Assembly: GCA_002772605.1 (NCBI GenBank)
Contig: PFDS01000046.1
Location: forward strand, 1 to 6,350
Origin: Candidatus Peregrinibacteria bacterium CG10_big_fil_rev_8_21_14_0_10_49_16
GTDB taxonomy: Bacteria > Patescibacteriota > Gracilibacteria > Peribacterales > Peribacteraceae
Direction: 5' to 3'
Length of the DNA stretch: 6,350 nucleotides
The position numbers were made by a program, and so were the translations under genes. Below, piece by piece: positions 1 to 5,201 of this stretch. The number at the start of each line of letters is the position of its first letter. Within the stretch, counting starts at the first letter, position 1. The notes beneath the pieces are model-generated. The model was not told the DNA's origin, did no database searches, and saw only the letters and a program-made list of their open reading frames with translations.

Positions 1-132
1 TTTTTTTGAATCCTGTATGAGTATTGATTCCGGAATTGCAGTGGTAAGGTGACAGGCGGCTGCCACAACAGGTCCTGCCAGTGCACCGCGGCCTGCTTCA
101 TCGATACCGATAATGAGGGTGTTATCGCTCAT
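1..132 (-). CDS. rnhB: Ribonuclease HII, N-terminal part (cut by the window edge)
   Basis: RNase HII nicks the RNA strand of RNA-DNA hybrids, including single ribonucleotides misincorporated in DNA. Only the first 44 codons are in the window, and the reading frame runs off base 1. The translation shows the family's opening block: IIGIDEAGRG at residues 7-16, with the metal-binding pair D11 and E12 and the G14-R15-G16 loop that recognises the 2'-OH. This is followed by LAGPVVAAA (19-27) and DSKK (41-44). Full-length proteins are usually near 200 residues, so most of the gene lies outside. The ATG is at 130-132 and places GIDEAGRG at the usual distance from the N-terminus. It lies inside the last codons of the upstream Mur ligase gene (overlap 122-132), with no clear Shine-Dalgarno sequence, which suggests co-transcription and translational coupling. 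The family call is very secure. Confidence 0.95.
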   Translation of the reverse strand, partial: MSDNTLIIGIDEAGRGALAGPVVAAACHLTTAIPESILIQDSKK

Positions 133-1360
133 GGTGCATTGTTCGCAGCAGCTCTCGCACGATTTCCCTCTCGTTCCACGGCACCTGACCGTCTTTTGTC
201 CACATGGTGGTGTCGCTTCCCTTTCCACAGAAGAGAACAACGTCTCCCGGCTGTGCTTTTTGCAGAAGGAACTGCATAGCTTCTCTGCGGTCGGTGATGC
301 GATGTGCGAAGCAGGCGTTTTGATCGACAGTCTGCCAGATGTCATCGATGATCTTCTCAGGATCTTCGGTGTAGGGGTCTTCATTTGTCACGACAACGAT
401 GTCTGCAAGTTTGGAGCAGATCTTTCCGATTTGCGGTCTCTTTTCCTTCATACGGTCTCCGCAACTTCCTGTGAGAACGAGAAGCCTTTTTTCTGCAGGC
501 AGTTCTTCCCCCACTGTGTTCAGTGTTTTGGTGTAGGCGGCGGGTGTGACTGTGAAGTCCACGTACACAGTGAATGGTTGACCCTCGTCGATTTTTTCCA
601 GTCGTCCGGGGATACCTGTGAATGTGTGAAGTGCTTCCACTGCTTTACTCTGATCTATGCCGAGTGCTTTGGCACATACAATGGCGCATAAAGCATTTTC
701 GATGTTGAAGGAACCGGGAATGTTGAGAGAGAGGTTGCAGGGATAAGGTGTTAGATTGCAGGAATATTCAAGAGTGTGCGTAGAGGGGATATGTTGCAGA
801 AGGGGATAACTTGCGTCATCTTTGTTCAGGACTTTCGTTCCTTTTCCCTTAAGCATATGGAAGAGAATCGCTTTATCTTTCTGGTACTGCTCAAAAGTGC
901 CGTGGTAGTCGAGGTGCTCGGGAGATGTATTGGTGATGGCGACAACGCTTGGCCAAGTGAAATTCAGGCGTCCCTGTACCAATCCGTGCGACGAGCATTC
1001 GAGAAGTGCGTGCGTACACTTCTCTTTGACACATTGACGGAGGAATTTTTGGACAGTGAAGGGGGAAGGGGAAGTTTTTTGCGTAGCGTTCCAATGTGTC
1101 TGACTGCCGGTCGTGAAGAATGCCGTTGACAGCGCACCATGACGAATACCTGTCTGTTGCAGGATGTGTGAGAGCATCCCCACCGTTGTTGTTTTGCCGT
1201 CTGTTCCTGTGATGCCGACGATTGTGAGCTTTTGCGCAGGAAACCCATACCATAGTGCGGCACACAGTGCTTTTCCTCTATGCCAGAGAAGACGCACAAG
1301 ATGTTTCTGCGGCAATGCCCTTTTCAGTTGATGTACCATCATGGAGGTATACGGTATCAT
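122..1360 (-). CDS. murE: MurE-like UDP-N-acetylmuramyl peptide ligase with reduced N-terminal domain
   Basis: A cytoplasmic Mur ligase of 412 residues. MurE adds the third amino acid to UDP-MurNAc-L-Ala-D-Glu using ATP. Visible motifs: P-loop GITGTDGKTTT (49-59), LLECSSHGL (119-127), ITNTSPEHLDYHGT (142-155), the likely carbamylated Lys K163, GSFNIENAL (216-224), GIPGRLE (249-255), VDFTVTPAA (267-275), GSCGDRMKEKRP (298-309), VTNEDPYTEDP (324-334) and GKGSD (379-383). The order and the TEDP and GDR-KRP blocks match MurE better than MurC, MurD, MurF or FolC. Oddities: only about 48 residues precede the P-loop (over 100 in E. coli MurE), so the UDP-sugar-binding domain is largely missing. The DNPR motif of diaminopimelate-adding enzymes reads EDPY, DYAHTP reads DFTVTP, and GKGHE reads GKGSD. 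The third residue added is therefore uncertain. The start at 1358-1360 has a purine-rich AAGAAAGAG just upstream; ATGs at 1342 and 1339 are possible alternatives. The stop overlaps rnhB. Confidence 0.88.
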   Translation of the reverse strand: MIPYTSMMVHQLKRALPQKHLVRLLWHRGKALCAALWYGFPAQKLTIVGITGTDGKTTTVGMLSHILQQTGIRHGALSTAFFTTGSQTHWNATQKTSPSPFTVQKFLRQCVKEKCTHALLECSSHGLVQGRLNFTWPSVVAITNTSPEHLDYHGTFEQYQKDKAILFHMLKGKGTKVLNKDDASYPLLQHIPSTHTLEYSCNLTPYPCNLSLNIPGSFNIENALCAIVCAKALGIDQSKAVEALHTFTGIPGRLEKIDEGQPFTVYVDFTVTPAAYTKTLNTVGEELPAEKRLLVLTGSCGDRMKEKRPQIGKICSKLADIVVVTNEDPYTEDPEKIIDDIWQTVDQNACFAHRITDRREAMQFLLQKAQPGDVVLFCGKGSDTTMWTKDGQVPWNEREIVRELLRTMHHER

Positions 1361-1431
1361 GTGCTCTTTCTTCTATACTATACAATCTTCCATACAGTAT
1401 TTTATTCATTTCTTAAACAGTCTTTCCTGGT
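1361..1431. promoter_or_regulatory. Divergent intergenic region, probable back-to-back promoters
   Basis: This 71-base AT-rich gap separates the start of the Mur ligase gene (minus) from the start of the unknown gene (plus), so promoters for both should lie here or slightly inside the genes. TATACT at 1374-1379 (plus) and TATAGT at 1382-1377 (minus) overlap in one TATACTATAC segment and resemble -10 boxes. I see no convincing TTGACA-like -35 box at the right spacing for either. The minus box would give a leader of only about ten bases. The assignment rests on layout and these weak hexamers. Confidence 0.3.
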
Positions 1432-2085
1432 ATGGGTATTGAAACAAGTAAACATCATAATATTCCAAGTTCTCGAGGGGGTTCCTCTCGTAAGGAAAAC
1501 TTATCTGTACTAAGAGATAATCGACATACTGCATTTCATCAGTGGGCATGGAATTACCCTCCTGACATGTTGATGAGACTGCTCGCATTCCATTCAGTAC
1601 GTCTGAAGCATGAGAGTCTTCCTCCAGGATCAGTGGAAGACATTCTCGCAATTCTTTCTTCGTCACAATGGGAATCACAGTATGTGCCGGAAGCTTTTGA
1701 CTTACCCGAGAAACGCAAAGAGAAATCCTCCTACTTTCATACATATCATACGATTGATGAGATGGCCGATGCACAAAAGCTCATTGGCACATTAGTCTAT
1801 GGAGAAGAACTTCCTCAAGATCGACACGAATTTTATGAGAAGGTGCGAGTATTTTTCCGCACTTCCTCTCCTCAGGAAGTACTGCAAAAGTTTTTAACTG
1901 AACGGCACGGAGGGCAACTTTCGTGGGTAAAGGCTTTTCGTGATGAGGTGCGTTCCACTGTACTTCATGTTGTCAATCAGGCTGCGTTGGAAAAAATAAC
2001 AAAACAGACTCGCGATCGATTTGCAGGGATTCTGGTAAAACACGTGAAGGACTTGGCGCTTGATCTCGCGATCAACGAATCATGA
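1432..2085 (+). CDS. Conserved-looking hypothetical protein, 217 residues, unknown function
   Basis: I do not recognise this protein. It is predicted to be soluble, with no signal peptide or membrane segment and no cysteine. Residues 1-35 are polar and rich in Ser, Arg, His and Asn, and are probably disordered. From about residue 36 the sequence looks mostly helical, with blocks WAWNYPPDMLMRLLAFHS (38-55), SVEDILAILSSSQWE (67-81), FYEKVRVFFRTSSPQEVLQ (134-152) and a charged, amphipathic C-terminal helix (about 171-215). It is the only long frame on either strand here and fills the space between divergent and convergent neighbours, which supports a real gene. The ATG at 1432 has no Shine-Dalgarno sequence; a later start in the polar N-terminal stretch cannot be excluded. 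Its TGA stop overlaps the end of the opposing glycosyltransferase-like gene. No catalytic motif is evident, so no function is proposed. Confidence 0.75.
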   Translation: MGIETSKHHNIPSSRGGSSRKENLSVLRDNRHTAFHQWAWNYPPDMLMRLLAFHSVRLKHESLPPGSVEDILAILSSSQWESQYVPEAFDLPEKRKEKSSYFHTYHTIDEMADAQKLIGTLVYGEELPQDRHEFYEKVRVFFRTSSPQEVLQKFLTERHGGQLSWVKAFRDEVRSTVLHVVNQAALEKITKQTRDRFAGILVKHVKDLALDLAINES

Positions 2086-2670
2086 ATACTTGATGCATTC
2101 CTTCTGAATTGTGCGCCAGTCGTAGGGGAAGCGGTACGTTTCGATTGCACGAACAACAGCGGCGAATGCATGCCAATGCGATGGACTTTGATAGAAGAAT
2201 GCGTATCCATTTTCCTGAATGGGATTATATTCCTGCACCTGAGATGTTTTGGGTGTGACAGGAATGACACCTGCACCCATACATGCTTTCAGTTCCGGTA
2301 CGTCCTGCGGGTCGGAGCAAAATACTGCTATATCGGCTGCAAGCAGCATGGCGGTCGTATCCTTTTCTGTATTGGGAATGATGGCAATTTTATGTTCATA
2401 CTCTTTTTGTAGAGCAGTCATTGCATTTCCGTACGATGCATTGCCACAGCCCCGTATCAGGATTTGCACAGGAAGTGACAGGAGGCCTGGCAAGAGATCA
2501 AGGAGCAGGTTTCCTCCCAGCGCATCTGTCAGTTCTGTAGGAATGCATATGAGCGGAAGTCGTGCTTCCTTTGGCCAACCAAGAGCAGATTGTAGTGCTG
2601 ATTTATGTTCAGCCTTCTCTTCAGGCGATTGAACTTTTTGCTGTTTGTAGGTGTGAGAGGGCTGATTCAT
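2080..2670 (-). CDS. Standalone glycogen/starch-synthase-like C-terminal domain (GT5, GT-B fold half)
   Basis: A 196-residue protein resembling the C-terminal (nucleotide-sugar-binding) half of GT5 glycogen synthases. After a polar N-terminus (1-35) it follows the family pattern: LGWPKEARLPLICIPTELTD (30-49, like the 'LGLP....PL.G.VSRLTDQKG' block), LLLDLLPGLLSLPVQILIRGCG (55-76), AMLLAADIAVFCSD (107-120), then ELKACMGAGVIPV (126-138), NGYAFFY (154-160) and AIETYR near the end. Complete enzymes are near 480 residues, so the acceptor-binding N-terminal Rossmann domain is absent. The EPCGL active-site block is degenerate: the position of its Glu holds P121 with D120 and D123 nearby. Catalysis by this protein alone is doubtful; it may need a partner, have a binding role, or be a relic. 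A strong AAGGAG site precedes the ATG at 2668-2670, and the frame is intact, which argues for expression. It diverges from the exonuclease gene and converges on the unknown gene. Confidence 0.72.
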   Translation of the reverse strand: MNQPSHTYKQQKVQSPEEKAEHKSALQSALGWPKEARLPLICIPTELTDALGGNLLLDLLPGLLSLPVQILIRGCGNASYGNAMTALQKEYEHKIAIIPNTEKDTTAMLLAADIAVFCSDPQDVPELKACMGAGVIPVTPKTSQVQEYNPIQENGYAFFYQSPSHWHAFAAVVRAIETYRFPYDWRTIQKECIKYS

Positions 2671-2674
2671 GTAT

Positions 2675-2680
2675 CTCCTT
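2675..2680 (-). promoter_or_regulatory. Shine-Dalgarno site AAGGAG for the GT5-like gene
   Basis: On the minus strand AAGGAG sits four bases before the ATG at 2668-2670 and fixes that start. It is the only strong ribosome-binding site among the gene starts in this window. A TATAAT (2686-2681) lies directly upstream, but a transcript starting from it would begin within or just after the AAGGAG, so the working -10 box is probably further upstream, for example TATACA at 2700-2695. I see no well-spaced -35 box. Confidence 0.7.
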
Positions 2681-2761
2681 ATTATATATGAATATGTATA
2701 ATTATGGAAGGCAAGGGGGTATTTGCAATATATTAATTATATTTTAAAATACTAAATAGTA

Positions 2762-2796
2762 CCTAGCACCTATAACCTATAACCTATAACCTAACT
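2762..2796 (+). repeat. Five phased 7-base units abutting the exonuclease start codon
   Basis: Three exact copies of CCTATAA occupy 2769-2775, 2776-2782 and 2783-2789. They are flanked in the same phase by degenerate units CCTAGCA (2762-2768) and CCTAACT (2790-2796). The last base of the fifth unit is directly followed by the ATG at 2797. Each exact copy creates TATAAC, five of six matches to a TATAAT -10 box. The repeat leaves no Shine-Dalgarno sequence before the gene. If the last TATAAC (2785-2790) acts as the -10 box, transcription would begin at about base 2797, the A of the start codon, giving a leaderless message. The repeat is plain in the sequence; the promoter role is inference. Confidence 0.85.
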
Positions 2797-3750
2797 ATGA
2801 AGCATCTGGTTCTGGTTGATGGGCATCATTTGATGTATCGGGCATACTGGGCGATTCCTCGTACGCTCAAGACGAATGATGGTCGACAGGTCAATGCGGT
2901 TTTTGGCTTTGCATCAATGATCCTTTCCCTCCTGAAGCAAGAAGAGCCCGATGCCCTTCTGATCTGTTTTGATGCGGGAGAAGAGACATTTCGTCACCAG
3001 GAACATGCAGAGTATAAGGAGGGGAGAGCCGAAACACCCGATGATTTCTACGAGCAAATTCCTCTGATTCTGGAATGCGTTGAGGCATGTTCTTTCCTCC
3101 ATGTATCCAATGAACAGTATGAGGCAGACGATCTTATTGCTTCCTATGCACATGCTGCAACTGCAGCTGGTATGCGCGTGAGCATTGTCAGTGGTGACAG
3201 AGACTTGCTGCAGCTTGCAGACGAACATGTTCGCATTATCGTTCCACATAAAGGGTATAACCAAGCAGAGTACATTGGTCCGAAAGAGGTGGAAGAGAAG
3301 TTTGGTATCACGCCTTTGCAGGTACCGGCATGGAAGGGGCTTGTAGGTGATGCGTCTGACAACTTACCTGGCGTTATGGGCATCGGTCCAAAAACTGCAT
3401 CACGCTTATTACAACAGTACCATTCTCTTGAAGGAATTTATAAACATCTTGACGTCGTTCGACCAAAGGAACGTGAGAAGTTGCTGAGCGGTAAAGAGCA
3501 GGCATTTTTCTGTGAACGTATGGCACAGTTGGTCTGTACTATTCCACTTCCACATCCTCTGGACTCACTGATATTGCGTAATCTTTCTGCAGAAAAGGTC
3601 GTTCAGTTTTTTCGCTCTTGTGGTTTTACACTTCTCCTGAAGCGTTTTCGGGATGTGTTGGAATCACCGTATGGGCAGAAGATTTTCAAAGGAGTGCCCG
3701 CAGAATGGGACTGCGGGCCCCATGAACAGATGACCTTGTTTTCTTCGTGA
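2797..3750 (+). CDS. Standalone Pol I-type 5'-3' exonuclease / flap endonuclease with clamp-motif-like tail
   Basis: A 317-residue FEN-family nuclease equivalent to the N-terminal domain of DNA polymerase I, with no proofreading or polymerase domain: the frame ends at a TGA and a 210-base gap follows. Such enzymes remove RNA primers and 5' flaps. Metal-ligand and substrate motifs in order: VDGHHLMYRAYW (7-18, D8), FDAGEETFRH (58-67, D59, R66), YKEGR (73-77), YEADD (108-112, E109, D111, D112), SGDRDLLQL (132-140, D134, D136), GLVGDASDNLPG (181-192, D185, D188), and the helix-three-turn-helix GVMGIGPKTASRLL (192-205). All expected acidic residues are present, so the enzyme should be active. The C-terminus ends in QMTLF (311-315) plus two Ser, resembling the bacterial beta-clamp-binding consensus QL(S/D)LF. 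The start is fixed by the usual position of the D8 block; there is no Shine-Dalgarno site. A polymerase part may be encoded elsewhere, so I give no symbol. Confidence 0.93.
   Translation: MKHLVLVDGHHLMYRAYWAIPRTLKTNDGRQVNAVFGFASMILSLLKQEEPDALLICFDAGEETFRHQEHAEYKEGRAETPDDFYEQIPLILECVEACSFLHVSNEQYEADDLIASYAHAATAAGMRVSIVSGDRDLLQLADEHVRIIVPHKGYNQAEYIGPKEVEEKFGITPLQVPAWKGLVGDASDNLPGVMGIGPKTASRLLQQYHSLEGIYKHLDVVRPKEREKLLSGKEQAFFCERMAQLVCTIPLPHPLDSLILRNLSAEKVVQFFRSCGFTLLLKRFRDVLESPYGQKIFKGVPAEWDCGPHEQMTLFSS
3696..3718 (+). other. Perfect 8-bp hairpin inside the 3' end of the exonuclease gene
   Basis: GCCCGCAG (3696-3703) and CTGCGGGC (3711-3718) are exact reverse complements around a 7-base loop, giving a GC-rich stem within the coding sequence for residues near 301-307. 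No run of T follows directly; the next T-rich stretch (TTGTTTTCTTC) begins about 18 bases later. It is therefore not a standard intrinsic terminator, though it could slow transcription or protect the message 3' end. It may also be chance from coding constraints. Confidence 0.4.
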
Positions 3751-3960
3751 ATACATTTCGTATACACATGTTTTTAGCTGTATAAATCTTGGTGATGTTT
3801 CAAGTGTTTATCCCTTTTACATCTTTATTTTTCTGAGTACAGATTCTATTCATACCTTAGAGAACTGAATACTAAAGATGAACATTTTCCTCTTGTGCTC
3901 ATTCCTTTAAAAAACGTACACTGCTCACCACTTCACTTATCATCTCCTTCTGATTTTTGT
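3751..3960 (+). promoter_or_regulatory. Intergenic region upstream of ftsA, probable ftsAZ promoter region
   Basis: This 210-base AT-rich stretch lies between the exonuclease stop and the ftsA ATG, with no supported gene. Weak promoter candidates are TTCGTA (3757-3762) with TATAAA (3781-3786) at 18-base spacing, and TATCAT (3938-3943), which would start transcription roughly ten bases before the ftsA ATG. A weak 6-bp inverted repeat TATACA/TGTATA spans 3761-3766 and 3779-3784. No canonical terminator for the exonuclease gene is visible. A GTG at 3895 opens in frame with ftsA but gives an N-terminus unlike the family. Confidence 0.4.
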
Positions 3961-5196
3961 ATGCCTAAAGAACGCGTGTTGGCTAGCCTTGATGTAGGAA
4001 GTGCCAAGATACGCACCGTAGTCGCTGTTGCTGATGGGGAGCGCGATCGTATCGTACCCAGTGTTATTGGAGTCGGTCTTTCGCCGTCTCTTGGTATGCG
4101 CCGGGGCCAAGTCATTGATGTGGATGAGCTTATTCACAATATCGTGTCCTCTTTGGAGGATGCTGAGCGTATGGCAGGCGTTCCTGTGAACCGTGTATTT
4201 GTGGGTATGAGCGGCTCATATATAGAAGCATTTGACAGTCGCGGGGTCATTGCTGTGTCTGGTGGAGAAGTGACTGTTGATGATATTGCTCGTGTCCTTG
4301 AAGCCGCACAGGCAGTGAGTATTCCTCCTAATCGACGCATTCTTCATATTGAGCCAAAATACTACTCGGTTGATGAGCAGCGTGGTGTGAAAAACCCTGT
4401 CGGTATGACAGGCATTCGACTGGAAGTCGAAGCACACATTGTCACGGGGCATGTGCAGCATGTGAAAAATCTAGAGAAATGCATTGATCAAACAGGTGTG
4501 GATATCGATGGTATCGTCCCAGCCCCTATTGCTGTCGGTGAGGCAGTGCTCACAAAGCGCCAGAAAGAGCTTGGCGTAGTTGTTGTTGATATTGGAGCGG
4601 GATGCACGAGTGTGGCTGTTTTTGAAGAGGGGACTATTTTGCACTCCATGAGTTTGCCGGTTGGCGGAGAGAATGTGACCAATGACATTGCCATTGGTTT
4701 ACGTACATCTGTAGATACTGCAGAGCGCGTGAAACTGGAACATGGCTCTGTGCTGCCTGAGGAAGTAGGAGAGCGAGAGATGATTGACCTTTCTTCTATA
4801 AGTCGCACGGATACGCAAACCATTAGTAAGCGATATATGGCTGAGATTATGCAGGCACGATACTATGAAATTTTTTCTCTCATTAAAGAGGAACTCACAC
4901 GCGTTGGTCGTAGTGGCATGCTTCCTGCGGGAATGGTGCTCACAGGGGCGGCTGTGAAAACAGTAGGCGTGTTGGAACTTGCCCGTGACACACTTGGACT
5001 CCCAGTGCAAATGGGCTTTCCTGTGGAAGTTGGTGGTGTGATCGAGAAAGTTGATGATCCTGCCTATGCGACTGCTCTTGGCGCACTCGTGTGGGGAGCG
5101 CGTGAAGGTGAGCGGCATTTTGCCCTTGCCGGCGGAGTTCATATGAAGAAAGTTGCTCGCCAGGTTGGTACATGGTTCCGTAGTCTCTTACCCTAA
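3961..5196 (+). CDS. ftsA: Cell division protein FtsA (actin-like membrane anchor of FtsZ)
   Basis: FtsA binds the FtsZ tail, anchors the Z-ring to the inner membrane and recruits later division proteins. The 411-residue length is normal for the family. Actin-fold ATPase signatures: phosphate-1 LASLDVGSAKIRTVVA (7-22), the FtsA-specific 1C subdomain (about 82-165, with VKNPVGMTGIRLEVEAHIVT at 143-162), phosphate-2 VVVDIGAGCTSVAVFEEG (207-224), connecting segment VGGENVTNDIAIGL (234-247) and adenosine motif GMVLTGAAVKTVG (324-336). The C-terminal end, KKVARQVGTWFRSLLP (396-411), has the alternating basic and bulky hydrophobic pattern of the amphipathic membrane-targeting helix. I chose the ATG at 3961 because it places LDVGSAK about ten residues in, as usual; the upstream in-frame GTG at 3895 would add 22 residues unlike FtsA. 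There is no Shine-Dalgarno site. ftsZ follows after five bases, so the two form an operon. Confidence 0.95.
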   Translation: MPKERVLASLDVGSAKIRTVVAVADGERDRIVPSVIGVGLSPSLGMRRGQVIDVDELIHNIVSSLEDAERMAGVPVNRVFVGMSGSYIEAFDSRGVIAVSGGEVTVDDIARVLEAAQAVSIPPNRRILHIEPKYYSVDEQRGVKNPVGMTGIRLEVEAHIVTGHVQHVKNLEKCIDQTGVDIDGIVPAPIAVGEAVLTKRQKELGVVVVDIGAGCTSVAVFEEGTILHSMSLPVGGENVTNDIAIGLRTSVDTAERVKLEHGSVLPEEVGEREMIDLSSISRTDTQTISKRYMAEIMQARYYEIFSLIKEELTRVGRSGMLPAGMVLTGAAVKTVGVLELARDTLGLPVQMGFPVEVGGVIEKVDDPAYATALGALVWGAREGERHFALAGGVHMKKVARQVGTWFRSLLP

Positions 5197-5201
5197 TTTT
5201 T

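Larger units (their letters stand above)
2671..2796. promoter_or_regulatory. AT-rich divergent intergenic region
   Basis: These 126 bases separate the divergent GT5-like gene (minus) and exonuclease gene (plus). The central part (about 2721-2760) is very AT-rich and holds the perfect palindrome ATTTTAAAAT (2741-2750) and the short inverted repeat TACT-AAAT-AGTA (2749-2760). The right end is the phased 7-base repeat described separately. Promoters for both genes are expected here; the exonuclease side offers TATAAC hexamers in the repeat as -10 candidates. Confidence 0.45.

Noticed and set aside
113..691. 192-residue plus-strand open frame
   Set aside because: It lies antisense to the Mur ligase, whose motifs are unmistakable. 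The translation is Cys-rich and has no recognisable domain, so it is a shadow frame.
2249..2632. 127-residue plus-strand open frame
   Set aside because: It is antisense to the GT5-like gene, which has a strong ribosome-binding site and a family-like sequence. No motif is seen in the plus frame.
3696..3760. Intrinsic terminator at the end of the exonuclease gene
   Set aside because: The hairpin lies inside the coding region and the nearest T-rich run is about 18 bases beyond the stem, too far for a canonical terminator.
3895..3960. GTG start adding 22 residues to FtsA
   Set aside because: The added residues do not resemble an FtsA N-terminus, no ribosome-binding site precedes the GTG, and the ATG at 3961 gives the normal length and motif spacing.
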